In this document: positions 11,467-23,356 of the stretch, one piece after another
Position numbering within the stretch: position 1 is the first letter of the stretch
Layout: the number at the start of each line of letters is the position of its first letter
From: Chamaecrista fasciculata
Lineage: Eukaryota; Streptophyta; Magnoliopsida; Fabales; Fabaceae
DNA length: 64,000 bases
Assembly: GCA_003254925.1 (NCBI GenBank)
Contig: QANZ01032780.1
Coordinates: 168,079 to 232,078 of the forward strand
Direction of reading: 5' to 3'
Translations under genes and position numbers: made by a program
The notes under the pieces: generated by a model
Told to the model about the DNA's origin: nothing
What the model saw: the letters and a program-made list of their open reading frames with translations, nothing else
The model's database searches: none

Positions 11467-12142
11467 TAGGGATGACATCTGCACAGGATTTTTCCCCATC
11501 CCTGTCCCCGATTGCCACGTTAGAGAAGGATTTTCCCCCATCCCCATTCCCCAACTCCCCACAGTCCCCACGGGGATTTCTACCGTATAATTTTATTTAA
11601 TGAAAAACTAGGAATGCATTAAATTAAAATACAGAATCCAACAATAAATATAGATTGAAGGCAATCTGAAGGGGACTCCTTCCAAACAAATAATGATGAT
11701 AATGGAAGCCGATAGTGATGATCAGCTTCAAGCGACCATGGCTTCAATCTCTGCAATGTGCAAAACTGTGAGTGAGGATTAAAAAACGAAATGCATTTTG
11801 ATTGTGGCAAGTGAGGGCATGCGACTATTAGGGTAAACTTTTTTCTACTGAGACTATTAAGGTAAGCTGAATGAGTGAAAGATGGACTTTGGGATATTAT
11901 ATATATATTTGGCCAATATATATATAAATATATATATGTCAACCTAAGGGTTGAAAATTAATCTGTAAAATTAATCTGTAAATTATATCTAATGGAGTAT
12001 ACAAGGGGTATATTCCCCCGTCCCCATCCCCAAATTACACTCGGGATAAAATTTAACTTCGTCTCTAACCCCGTAAGAAATATTTTCCTGTATTTGAGGA
12101 TCCCATGAGAATCTCCATTTATAAAAAAAATTGCCATCTCTA
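11467..12142. mobile_element. hAT-type non-autonomous element
   Basis: The ends are TAGGGATGACATC and ATTGCCATCTCTA, inverted to each other. They are flanked by an exact 8-base duplication, GTTTGGTG (11459-11466 and 12143-12150), the hAT hallmark. The inner arms are rich in 'ccccatccccg' words. No transposase frame is present; the minus-strand frame at 11619-11942 is a by-product. Confidence 0.9.
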
Positions 12143-12398
12143 GTTTGGTGATTTGGTCAAACCAAAGAAGTGCATCCTACAATTATTACCGGTGAGACAA
12201 AATTCCATAAACTGCTTTTTAATAAATTACATTTGGCCAAAAATCATTCAAAAATTAGTAGAAGTAAAAATTAAAATCAATTAATTTCTTTATATATATA
12301 TATACCTTCAATAATTGCGTAGAATTTTTTTTTGGTTGGCCAAAATTGCACAGTTGACTTATGCTTGTTTTGGAGATTGAATTGTAGATATTTTTTAA

Positions 12399-13057
12399 GG
12401 CAAAACACTCTTTCGTGCCCCTAACGTTTGGGGTCAGTTTCAGTTATGCTCCTAACGTTTGTTTTGTGTCAGTTATGCCCAAAATGTAAAACGTTGGTGT
12501 CAATTATACACTAACTTCAATTTTTTTTTGCCAAAGTCCTATTTTGGTCCCTTAAGTTTGCTCAAAGTTTCGTTTTGGACCCTCAAGTCTTTGGCGAACT
12601 TTCCGGCGAGATACACGGCGGCCTCGACAACTACGAAAACTCTTAATCCAAGGTTTTTTGACCTCCTAAGTTCAATAAGGTCTCCATTTTGCGAAAAAAT
12701 TACTGGCAAGCCGCTGAAAAGTTACATGGTCGCCGAAAATCATATTTCTAGTCATTTGTTCGCAAAATGAAAGACGTCATTGAACTCAGGAGGGTCAAAA
12801 AATCTTGAATTAGGAGTTGTCGTAGTCGTCGGGGTTGCCGTGTATCTCACTGGAAAGTTCGCCAGAAACTTGAGGGACCAAAATGGAACTTTAAGCAAAC
12901 TTGAGGGATCAAAATAGGACTTTGGCCCAAAAAAAATGAGGTTAAAGTATAATCAACACCAACGTTTCACATTGGAGGCATAATTGACACAAAACAAACG
13001 TTAGGGGCATAACTGAAATTGACCCCAAACGTTAGGGGTACGAAAGGGTTTGTTGCC
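12399..13057. mobile_element. fold-back element, family F1, at an inversion breakpoint
   Basis: Arms of about 300 bases face each other: the start GGCAAAACACTCTTTCGTGCCCC pairs with the end ...GGGGTACGAAAGGGTTTGTTGCC (each arm longer than shown). It includes the gagatacacggcggcc inner segment. No clear 9-base duplication flanks it, which fits one side having been rearranged. The paralogous TIR upstream block starts directly at 13058. Confidence 0.8.
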
Positions 13058-14345
13058 AAACATTAAAGATCAAAACATAACAAAAAGAAATATTAAGAAG
13101 TAAAACAAAATTTTATGGTAATTATTAGGAATGAAAATGGTATTTCTGATCAACTTTATTATGTTTTTGTCACATTTTTTTTTTTTATCTCAATTTCTAT
13201 TAGTTACCTTTATAAAAACTTAATCCTATTTAAACTTCACAAATCACAATGAGTGATATAGGAAAATGAATAATCATTAAAATTCCATGTGTGAAAAGAA
13301 AAAATGAGTCTTAAGATTCAGTCAACCTTGTGAGTTTGGAAAATGGGAGATTTTAGACGATAAGAGATCTTAATTGAGTATCCCATGTGCAGAAATGCTA
13401 TATATATTGGTCAACGATGAAAATGGAGTCGACCTTCCCACTTAGGGGTGATTATATTGACCCGCGAACCTGTAAAAACCAACACAACCCGTAATCACGG
13501 GCTGGGTTGGGTTCGCGAGTTGGGTTGGGTTCAAAATTCTCAACCCGCATACTTGCGGGTTGGTCTGCGGGCTGGAGGTTTATGAACCCAGCCCAACCTG
13601 CGAACCCGCAAATATATATAATATATATATTTTTATAATTAATTACTAATATATATAATATATTATAGAGCAAACTAATAATTTAGTCTTTGAAAGACCA
13701 TTGAGCTAACAGCTCGATCCTTGAAAAGATTGAAATGTATAATTTATTCCCTGAAAGATCAAAATGGTATACTAATTAGTCCTTTTTATGGACTAAATAA
13801 TATACAATTTTGATCTTTCAGGGACTAAAAAGTATACCATTTTGATCTTTTAGGGACTAAATTGTATATTTCTATCTTTCAGGGACCAAATTGTTAGTTT
13901 ACTTTGTGTTATTTTGTTGTTTTAAAAAAAAAAGATTCAACCCGCGGGTTTAGCCCAACTCAACCCGCAGTTTTACGGGTTGGGTTGGTTCGGGTTGAAT
14001 TTTAAAAAAATGCAAAACCCAACCCAGCCCGCGCTCACCCCTATTCCCACTTGCTACCGAAGACATATATATAATACAAAGAGAAAATATATTCTTTGGT
14101 CAACGATTCATTCCAAAATTATGATTTAGTCCTTATATACTATAGATACACATCTGGTCTACGATTTTCTTTTTTTAACAAATACTGACTATTTAATCCT
14201 TGAAATAAAATCAGTCTAAGAAAGAATAAAATATATAATTCAGTTTTAAAAAAATTCAAATAATATACTCTCCAGTTATTAAAAGAATAAAATTATATAC
14301 TATTTAGTTCATTAAAAAAAATTAAATGGTATACATTTCAATATA
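13058..14345 (-). other. inverted copy of the distal upstream region of TIR gene A
   Basis: The reverse complement follows 1990-3150 in order (for example the gtcgactcc/ttgctac junction and the stretch around gtgacaaaaacataataaagttgatc), interrupted only by the hAT element at 13443-14043. No coding exon accompanies it. Confidence 0.7.
13443..14043. mobile_element. hAT-type MITE with a smaller element nested inside
   Basis: The ends are TAGGGGTGATTATATT and GCGCTCACCCCTA. An exact 8-base duplication, TTCCCACT, flanks it (13435-13442 and 14044-14051). The region near 2480 resembles the empty site. The inner arms repeat 'gggttgggttcg'. Inside, about 13677-13913 is a second small inverted-repeat insert with 'tttcagggacc' arms. 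Confidence 0.9.
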
Positions 14346-14555
14346 ATCATAGACTTAATTAATTCCAAGATTAAAAAAATCATTTCTCACAATCGAAGAA
14401 TGGCTAAATCATTAGAAGACCTCAATCAGAGCCGGTTTGGGATGAAGTTTTCTATATGAATGAGGTTTGATGTAATAAAATGAGAATAAGAAAATTATGT
14501 AATAAAAATAGAATAAAAAATGGTATTTAGATTGTTTGAGATGTAATTAAAAAAA

Positions 14556-16524
14556 GGGTAAATTGCAATTTGGTACCCTGTGGTTAGGGGCGGTTCCCCT
14601 TTGGTACCCTGAAAAAAAAATTTTTGCATTGTGGTACCCTGTGGTTTGCTCCGTTAGCGATTTGGTCCCCTGAGGTTTTTTTCTGTTAGGATTTAACGGC
14701 AAATGTACGTTAAAATGCCAAAAATCTCCCAAAAAGTCTTCTCTTATGCGTTTAAGTCCTTTCCTTTACTAAAAGGGATCAAAACATAAAGAATTAGTTA
14801 TAAAAGGGTCTTTAGAATTCTAATATTATAGATTTTTCTCCTTTTCATAAGATTTCTTTTGAATAGGTCCTGATTTAATTACACTTTAATCCCAAAAGTT
14901 TATGATCTTTATCAAAATAGTCCTTAGAACCACAAAAGACAAATGAGCATCTATGATTTATCAAAAAATCCCTATATTCAACTACAATTTTCATTCAAGT
15001 ACACTACAAACAAATCAAAACCCCCAAATTTTTCCAAAATCAAGCCCCACAAATCAAAAACCCTCTCAACAACAAAATCAACATCATCAACAACCAATTT
15101 CTTCATACCCTAAGGAATCAAAATTCAAAACTAAGGAATTCAATTTCTTCCTCAATTTTCCAAAATTTGGCATAATTGGTCCCTCGAAAGTTTTTTGTCC
15201 ATTTTTCCGTTGAAAAAAAGAAAAAAATAAACTTTTATTTTGATCCCTCAATTTTCCAACAAATTTCACTGCTAGTCCCTCTTTAATTTCCATCCAATTT
15301 TTTCATTAACCTAAAGAAAAAATTGGTTTACATTCTCCAAAAGTTTTATTTTTTGAATTAAGGTCCTTTCTTTTTATAATAGGACTAAAATGTAAGAAAA
15401 AATGAATAAATTAAAATTTAAAATAATTTTGACCAAAAACCCACGCAAATTGGCTCTCCTTCTTCGATACCATCCCTTCCACTTCTTCGTCCCTCTCAAT
15501 TCTCTGACGCCGCCACCGGAATCCGCCACCGACCTTGACTTCATCATCATCGCCGACTTTCTATTTACGCTTCCGCTCTCATCCTCAACCATCGCGCACT
15601 CAGAATCCTGTTCTGCTCCTCCCTTCCGATTGCTCTTCGGTGGCTTGAACATCGACAAAAACCACCTCGCCGACCTACTCCTGCTCAGACCGGCGGAATG
15701 CTTGGCCGTTGCGCCGCCATGATCAGATTCCCTCTCGGCGGCGTTGTAGCGCGATCTCGACCGGAGAAACAAAATGGCGAGGGACCTGAATCGCTTCAAT
15801 CCGACGTCGGAGTCGCCGTCGAAGAGGTTATGAACGCCATTGAACTTGATTTGAGGATCTATCCCACGGTAGTGAGGGAAGAAGGAGAAGAAGAACGATT
15901 CTGTGATTGGAGAAGAAGAACAGTCGATTTGGGTGGGTTCTTTTTATTTATTTTTTTTTGGGAAAATTGTTTCAAATTCGGACCAATTATGCCAAATTTT
16001 AAAAATTTAAGGAAGAAATTGAATTCCTTAATTTTGAATTTTGATTCCTTAGGGTACGAAGAAATTGGTTGTTGATGATGTTGATTTTGTTAGAAGGATT
16101 TTGATTTGTGGGTCTTGATTTTGGAAAAATTTGGGGGTTTTGATTTGTTTGTAGTGTACTTGAATGAAAATTGTAGTTGAATATAGGGATTAAAGTGTAA
16201 TTAAATCAGGACCTATTCAAAAGAAATCTTATGAAAAGGAGAAAAATCTATAATATTAGAATTCTAAAGACCCTTTTATAATTAATTATTTATGTTTTGA
16301 TCCTTTTTAGTAAAGGGAAAGGACTTAAACGCATAAGAGAAGACTTTTTGGGAGATTTTTGACATTTTAACTAACATTTGCCGTTAAATCCTAACAGAAA
16401 AAAACCTCAGGGTACCAAATCGCTAACGGAGCAAACCACGGGGTACCACAATGCAAAAATTTTTCTTTCAGGGTACCAAAGGGGAACCGCCCCTAACCAC
16501 AGGGTACCAAATTACAATTTACCC
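14556..16524. mobile_element. Mutator-like element with long inverted repeats (Pack-MULE candidate)
   Basis: The arms, about 14556-15183 and 15978-16524, are inverted copies of each other over 500 bases or more, starting GGGTAAATTGCAATTTGG. An exact 9-base duplication, TTAAAAAAA, flanks it (14547-14555 and 16525-16533). Between the arms, about 15440-15920 is GC-rich and codon-like, unlike its surroundings. A 141-residue minus-strand frame (15374-15799) and a 125-residue plus-strand frame (15698-16075) run through it. Neither resembles a transposase. Long arms plus a foreign-looking GC-rich filling fit a Pack-MULE carrying a host gene fragment. Confidence 0.85.
15374..15799 (-). pseudogene. 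possible captured host gene fragment inside the Pack-MULE
   Basis: A 141-residue frame with a basic and Ser/Gly-rich N-terminal two thirds (SARWFLSMFKPPKSNRKGG-like stretch, KKWKGWYRRRR). Its last 25 residues are a hydrophobic run that already lies in AT-rich element sequence. The composition change supports capture of a piece of a host gene. I do not recognise the parent. The opposite-strand frame overlapping it is an equal candidate, so the coding strand is uncertain. Confidence 0.35.
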
Positions 16525-16891
16525 TTAAAAAAATAGGATGTGAAATTATGTAAAAGAATATATAATGATTGTGGTTGGTTGAAATAATTATATGGGTTTT
16601 CTAAAATTTTATAGGAGTAGAATTGGTAATTGATAATGGAATGTGATAGAGATAATGAATTTCAAAGATTAAGCTCAAAATAGCCCCAAATCCGAAGAAA
16701 ATCAGACCCGATGAACCCTAAAAAGGACCAAAACGAAATGAAGCAAAACAAAGCATTTTTCTCAAAATTTCCATGTGCAAAATGATCCTTAGGAGCCAAA
16801 AATGAGTACCCATAAATTCATTTCTCAAAATAAACTGAAACGAACACGGATCGAAGCTCAAAAGTTCCGAAAAACGGTACACTAACGAGGG

Positions 16892-17012
16892 TGGGGGCAT
16901 AATTGAAACTAATGTTTCACATTGGGAGCACAACACAACTAACACAAATGAAACGTTAGGAGCATAACTGAAAATCACCGCAAACGTTAGGGGCACGAAA
17001 GGGTGTTTTGCC
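16892..17012. mobile_element. single arm of a family F1 fold-back element
   Basis: It carries the F1 terminal arm (gggggcataattg..., aacgttaggggcacgaaagggtgttttgcc in pieces) but no partner arm. Directly after it, at 17013, begins the proximal TIR upstream copy. It marks the second breakpoint of a probable inversion with the element at 12399-13057. Confidence 0.7.
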
Positions 17013-17532
17013 AATTGGTTATGTTTTTTCATGTATGTTTCAAGCCTAAATGCGACAAATATCAGAACTACAGGTTCCTCTTGACGAGTTTTAGTCACTT
17101 TTAGAGTACTATTTTAGCTCGTTTGCCGATGACCCCAATTAGACAAAAAAAAACTTGTCAAGAGTAATTTATACTTCCATTTTCATGGCATTTGGACTTG
17201 AATCGGAAGAGATATGATCATATTTAGTAGTTAGCGACGAAAATGGAACTTTTGAGAAATATTAAAGACCAAAACGGAACAAAAAAAATATAAGAGATCA
17301 AAACAAAATTTAGGGTAAATATTAGAGACCAAAATGAAATTTTGGCCAAAAAAGAAATTATATAAATTTATTTTACTCGAGATTTGAGAATTTCCTTTCG
17401 GCCATGGATAAAGACAAAAGTTTAAGACCTTGACTTTTTGCCCATAGTTAGCTGCATATATGTGTGTGTATATATATATATGATCACTATCCCCAAACTC
17501 AATCAATTGACCAAAGCATTGATTCACATTCT
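17013..17532 (+). other. orphan copy of the proximal upstream region of a TIR gene
   Basis: It follows 3150-3640 closely (cgacaaatatcagaactac, the gatatgatcatat block, gcccatagttagct, ccaaagcattgattcacatt). It stops a few bases short of where the start codon would be; retroelement sequence begins there instead. This promoter copy therefore has no coding region. Confidence 0.75.
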
Positions 17533-19772
17533 TTCATTATCCATTTTATCCCATACACTAACCCATCCATATTCATCCATTGTTCACCCCTTTGAGCTTA
17601 TATGTCATAAGAACTTATTTTTGTAACTCTTTAAGTTTCTATCCATATCCTTTGTATTACTCTTATGCTTTGTTCCTCTTGGGTTAGAGTTGCCAATTAT
17701 CATATGAAAAAATAATAGTAAAAGTATCTTGAAAATGCTTCAAAATCATAGGAAAAAAATCAAAAGAAGCAAAAGCAAGAGAAAATGTCTGCAGACAATA
17801 AGAAAGAGTCCTGTGCCTATGACTCACTTATAAAAAAAAAGAGAGCTTAAATGAATTGGCAGTCTCTTGGTGGTAAAGAGGATATGAGAGCTTTAAGAGT
17901 AATTGGTTCCTAATGCCTTTGAAACTTGATTGTTATCGAATTTGTTCTCAACTTTCTGTTATCCCTCCATTAATCTTTCCTTCATCCATCAATCCTTCTT
18001 TCTTACCCTTAAAGTCCTCTTGATTTTAGATATTAATACATTTGTAGTTAAGACTTTAGAATTCTTACAAGCTTATGGTAGAAAGTTTTGTTTTAAAGGA
18101 TTTGAGAGAAATTACCCAACTTGGTGAGATGAGTGATACAGTTTTTAATTGATCATTTGAAGGTTTATTTGAATTATTTTGCATGATTGATTTATTTTGG
18201 TTATCTCTCTAATCTTTTTGACCATTAGTGTAATTATTATCAAGCTTTGAAATTGATATAAATATTCTTAGTTCTTTTGTATATGTATTTTCTTCTATGC
18301 TTTGCCTAGGAGTGCAAAGGTTCAAGTGTGGGAGAATTGATCGAGCCATATTTTACTATGTTTTCATAAGGCATTTTGTGGTTTTTAATGGTAATATTTG
18401 GGTATATTTGCCTTAGAATGTAGTAATTTGGCTATGTGTGCTAATGTGTATAAATTGGGCTAAAATGTATCTTTTACCCATGTTTTTATGTTAATATATT
18501 TTATTGGGAAATTATAAACCCTTGTGAAGTGTTTTCAGGATTTATTTCGAGTTTTAATACAAGGGAAGGACCAAAGAATTGAAGAAAAAATGAGTTCTGG
18601 GGCTGAAACGCAATTAAAACGGACTAAAATGAAAGGCAAAATCGAAATCTGGGGGCCAAACTGCAATTATGAATGACCGTGGCGCATAGCATGACCGTGG
18701 CGCAGGTTTTGGTCGTCGTGGCGCACCCATGGAGCATCCCGCGACGCACCAGTTGCAAAAACGTAAGCCATGACGTCACAGAAGTTAGGTCAGGAATAAA
18801 AAGTTCTGCAAGAATGCGCCGCGAGATTTCCCGCGGCGCACCGTCGGAAATTTGCCTATAAATAGCAGCGAATTCAGCTCGTTTTCAGCACCAATTCCTC
18901 CGTTTTTCCTTCTCTCTCCTCCATTTCTCTCTCTCTCTCTCTATATATATATTGTTGTCATGGCTTCCTTAGTCCTAATTTATCCCATTTAATTTGGGAT
19001 ATAATTAAGACTATGAGTAGCTAATTTTCTTAGTCCGAGGGAGAGTTTTTATTATGGCTTGAGCTAAGAGCTTCTATCAGGGGAATTTGTTATTATTTTT
19101 TTTTAAGTTTCATTTAAGATTTTATTTATCTTTTTTAAGATGAATTATTATCTTGTGTGTAACTTATTTTGACTTTGTAATAAAGGATTGTTTTCATTTA
19201 ATTTCTTATAATTATAATTGATTGGGATTTCGTTCGAACCTAATTTAGTTATAATTATTCGAATGTTATATTCTCGTTACTTTGTTTAAAGTAAGAGCAA
19301 TCTATCCTTTATTATATTTGTCACCATTTATTATTGGGATTATTGGATTTAATTATTTAATTTGTCCGGTTGGAAAATTACTTAATTAACCAATAATCTA
19401 AGTCTTGAGTTTTCAAGGCTATTTTTGGAAATGGTTTCATGATGATAATTAACTCCCACATATTTAAGCAAGGATGGCCTAATTAATCTCTTCCCCAGGA
19501 CGCTTTATTATATATTTGTTCATCATATTTTTGTTCTGACATTTATTTTATTTCTCTTAGTTTATATTTATTTTCTTATCTTTATTTGTGTGCTATTTAT
19601 TTAATCATTTCTTTATGCCTTTCCCTTTTATTGTTTTTATTCTGATTCATTTTAATTAAACTATTAATTGGTGAATTTTATAAGAAGTTCCCACAAGCGA
19701 GAATCGACCTAGGTTATGCCGCTATGCTGCATAATTTAGCATTAAATTGACCACCCGCGACAAGTGTGATCA
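17533..19772 (+). mobile_element. Ty3-type LTR retrotransposon remnant: 3' internal end plus LTR (fossil)
   Basis: The LTR runs from about 18338 to 19772 (1435 bases), with TGATC at its start and GATCA at its end. It is preceded by a purine-rich tract (ttcaagtgtgggagaa). A TATA-like tataaatag lies at about 18855. The 800 bases upstream look like the non-coding 3' internal part. Nothing else of the element is present, so it is a truncated fossil. The layout recalls the Athila group, but I hold lineage assignment loosely. Confidence 0.65.
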
Positions 19773-21040
19773 CGCACACACAGAGTATGAAAAATTATAG
19801 AAGAAGAGAGATTGAGACGGATAGAGAAGGCAGAGTGAGACGAAGAAGAAGAGAGATTGACATCCCTCGAGCAAGCGGCGGCGGCGGCGATCTGAGCAAT
19901 CATTGGCGGCGATCTGAGCGAGCAATGGACTGTAGTTTCGGTTTAGAAGGGAAATAGGCATCGATGGCGGGTTTTGTGGCCTTAGGGCTTAAGGAGAAAA
20001 GAGAAAGAAGGATGAGAAAATCAGAGAAGAGATGGAAAGAAGAAGATGATGAGATGAAATGAGAGAGATGAAAAGAAGAAATGAGAGAGAAAATGAAAAA
20101 TTTGAGAGAGAGAGAGAAAATCAGGGAAGAGATTGAGATGATTGAGATATTGTAGTTTCAAAATTTGAATTTCAAAATTCAAGTTAAGAAAGGGAGAAAA
20201 GAAATCTGGCAGTGGATTGTGTAATGGGACCAAGTTCAAATTTGAACCCAAAAAATTGAAGGTGTTCAAGGAGAGCAAATGGCGCCAGTTCTTATTTGCA
20301 AAAATCAGAAAATGAGAAGAAAAAAAATATAAAGTGCCACATGTCACATAGAGGCTGAGAGTAGGAAAAATAAAAGCAATATACTCTCTCTACCAAAGTG
20401 ACACTTGGCAGAGGAAAACATTGTTTTGTAGAACAATTAGAGATAGAGATTAGAGATTAGAGATTAGAGATAGAGATTAGAGATTAGAGATAATTTATCA
20501 TAATCTCTAAATTATGCTGTAATATAGAAAACATATGATTAATTAGTTAATCTCTAGAAGATATGAAAAGATAGAAAGAAAAATTTTCATTTCTAGTCAT
20601 ATATTAGAGATAAAAAAATCAATCACAAATTTATCACAACTTTATGATTAAAAATGTTTTTTTTCTCTTTTTATTTCACTTATTATAACGCATATGAAAG
20701 ATAAATGATTTATCTCAACTTTTCAAATTAAAAATAATAGAAAAAACCATATGAAATCGCATTTTGAGGATCAAAATAGAATAAATGTGAAAAATTGAAG
20801 GCCAAAATAGTACAAAAAATAATTGAAGGATTAAAATGAAACTTATCACATGATTTGAGGACCAAAATAAGTATTTGACCTAAATAAAATAGTAAATATA
20901 CCATTTACAAATCATTCTCTTCAGCTTTTGTTCTTTTGAAAGAACTAACTAGTAGTTTCATAACTTTTGAGAGTTAAACAGTATATTTATGTCTTGAGTT
21001 ATTAACTCGTGGAGTTTTCAGTCAACTTATATTTTAAATA
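19773..21040. other. no gene seen; purine-rich and tandem AT-rich DNA
   Basis: 19800-20150 is rich in agaagagaga and gaga runs with a short GCG-rich patch. 20435-20505 is a tandem of tagagat units. From about 20880 upward the sequence resembles intron 1 of TIR gene A on the minus strand, but the second exon of the pseudogene at 21319-21815 was not found. Confidence 0.5.
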
Positions 21041-21274
21041 GACAAAATTATTGTTGGTACCTCAATGTTTGAAGTCATTTTCAGTTATACTTTCAATGTT
21101 TTTTTATTAATTATACCTCCAATGTTTTATATTTGAGTCAATTATACCTTCACATTGTGGGTCTAATTGATAAAAAAATGTAAAACATTAGGGATATAAT
21201 TGACTAAAAAGTGAAATGTTGAGAGTATAATAGACCAAAAAAATGTTGGGGGTATAACTAAAAATGGCCTCGCC
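21041..21274. repeat. diverged short F1-like inverted repeat
   Basis: The left arm (gacaaaattattgttggtac) and the right arm (gggggtataactaaaaatgg) pair imperfectly and carry F1-like 'caattatacc' words. The boundaries are approximate. It lies in the intron position of the TIR pseudogene. Confidence 0.5.
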
Positions 21275-21318
21275 AACCGTACTTTTTTCTTTTAAATAAA
21301 ATGAATTTGATTAATTAC

Positions 21319-21815
21319 CTATTGACGGAGCAATCCCAGGCAGAAAAGCTAGCAGCCTCTGCCAAAGCATTTCTCCATAGTTGAACCTTGGCTATGTCAC
21401 TCTTCAACTTTTGTTCATGTTTTGCAAACGCATCTTCATAACTTCCTATCTGATCACGCACAAATGATGGATCTATGTCATAAAACACAGGCAAAACTAT
21501 TTGCCCTTTGGTCCTTTTACAATCGAGTATTTTCACAAGCTCCTCCATACACCACTTTGAGTTGGCATAATTCTTAGAGAACACTATCACTGATAGCTTT
21601 GCATCCTCAATAGCCTTAAGAAGCGTGGCTGAAATTTCATCTCCTCTCTCAAGATTGTAATCAATTTAAGTGATGATGTCATTCCTTGTGAATGCTGCAT
21701 TCAAATGGCTTGTGAAACTCTTGCGTGTGTCTTCTCCTCTAAAGCTGATGAACACTTCGTGCTTCACTTCCTCATGATGAGAGCCATTATTATTGTTAGA
21801 GGATGAACCTGCCAT
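21319..21815 (-). pseudogene. TIR pseudogene D (exon 1 only, nonsense codon)
   Basis: Reading minus from 21815, this is a close copy of exon 1 of TIR gene A, ending at the same splice donor (21319, GT after it) with the same phase. The Tyr codon of the I-T-Y-I-D segment near residue 50 is TAA here, so translation would stop after about 49 residues. The rest of the frame, including SKNYANSKWCMEEL, is intact, which suggests recent loss. The final motif reads FSAWDCSVNR where gene A has FSGWDCSVNR. No second exon was found downstream, and a fold-back element sits in its upstream region at 21980. Confidence 0.85.
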
Positions 21816-21979
21816 TGTTGATTGATGAATATAATGTGAATCAATGCTTTGGTTAATTATCGATTGAGTTTGGGGGATATATGTAGCAAATGACGGCCAA
21901 AAAGTCAAGGTCTTAAATTTTTGTCTTCATCCATATGGCCGAAACGAAATTCTCAAATCTCGAGTAGAAAAAAAAATAC

Positions 21980-22809
21980 GACAAAAGACCTGTTAGTGCT
22001 CTTAATGTTTGGGGTCAGTTTCAGTTATACTTTCCATGTTTGTTTGGTGTCAGTTGAGCCCCTAACATTTCACATTGTTGTCAATTATACCTTAATCTCA
22101 ATTTTTTTGCCAACGTCCTATTTTGGTTCCTCAGATTTGCTCAAAGTTCCGTTTTGGTCCTTCACCTCAAAGTCCTTCGTTCATCATCATCTTCACCACT
22201 ACCACCACCACCACCGTCGTCAGCACCACCACCGCTGCCGCCGCCGCCAAGCTTTTTCGGCAAGGTTCATCTTCTCCGACGAACATTCCGACGAGATACA
22301 CGGAGGCCTTAGCAACTACGAAAACTCCTAATCCAATGTTTTTTGACCTCCTGAATTCAATGCAGCCCTCATTTTGCGAACAAATGACCGAAAATATTTT
22401 TTTCGGCGATTGTGTAATTTTTCGGCAGTTTGCTAGTCATTTTTTCGCAAAATGGAGGTTAAACTGAACTCAGGAAGTCAAAAAACCTTAGATTAGGAAT
22501 TTTCATAGTCGTTGGAATCACCGTGTATCTCGCCGAAAAGTTCGCCAAAGAAGACAAACCTTGTCGGGAAAGCTCGACAGCGGCAGCGGTGATGGTGCTA
22601 CTGCTGCTGATTTGAGCAAACCTGAGGGATCAAAATAGGACTTTGGATTCGATCAAAAAAAAAAAATAGGACTTTGGAAAAAAAAAATTGTGGTTAGGGC
22701 ATAATTGTCAACAATGTGAAACGTTGGGGGCATAACTGACACAAAACAAATATTAGGGGTATAACTGAAACTGACCCCAAACGTTAGGGGCACCAACAGA
22801 TCTTTTGCC
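21980..22809. mobile_element. fold-back element, family F1, long form
   Basis: The ends are GACAAAAGACCTGTT and AACAGATCTTTTGCC. The inner part carries a cac/ccg-rich stretch (22190-22260) and the gagatacacggaggcc segment in both orientations. It splits the upstream region of TIR pseudogene D. The flanks are A-rich, so a duplication cannot be fixed. Confidence 0.8.
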
Positions 22810-22836
22810 AAAAAAAAAAAACTATATAATTTTTTT

Positions 22837-23280
22837 TGGTCAAAAGGTCATTTTGGTCATAAATGTATGCATTAATGTTTATTTTGGTCCTTTATGTTTC
22901 AAAATGTTCAAATTCGTCCTAAATTTTGGCAAAAATGTTTTGTTTTGATCCCAAACTATTGAATTTGATCATATTTCTCTCGTCTCTCATTTCAAGTTTA
23001 AAAGACTTGTTAAGAGTAATTCGTATCTCTGGATTCATCGCATTCGAACTTAAAACGAGAAAGATATGATCAATTTTGCTTATTTGACCGTGAAACGAAC
23101 AATCTATTTTCAGGACCGATTTGACCTCATTTGCTAACGGTCCCTACTAGATAGAGAAAGTATTCTTTGAGAACAAATACACAACTTTAAACTCGTCACA
23201 TTCGAACTTGAAACGAGAGAAATATAAATATATTCAATAGTTTAGGACCAAAATGAAACATTTTTGCCAACATTTAGCAA
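22837..23280. repeat. truncated 'ggtcattttggtc' inverted-repeat element
   Basis: The left arm matches the start of the complete element at 62155-62633. The right side ends early, within ttttgccaacatttagc. It is probably a truncated Mutator-like MITE, sharing the gttcaaattcgtcc and catatctctc words. Confidence 0.55.
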
Positions 23281-23356
23281 TATATATAAGGTTTTTTTTT
23301 TTAATTTTCTAGCTGCATGTATATAATATTTGCTGGAAAAATAGTAAAAATATTTA

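Noticed and set aside
18673-19961. Short basic frames near the GCG-rich patches
   Set aside because: They lie in or next to the Ty3-type LTR, whose untranslated sequence explains them.
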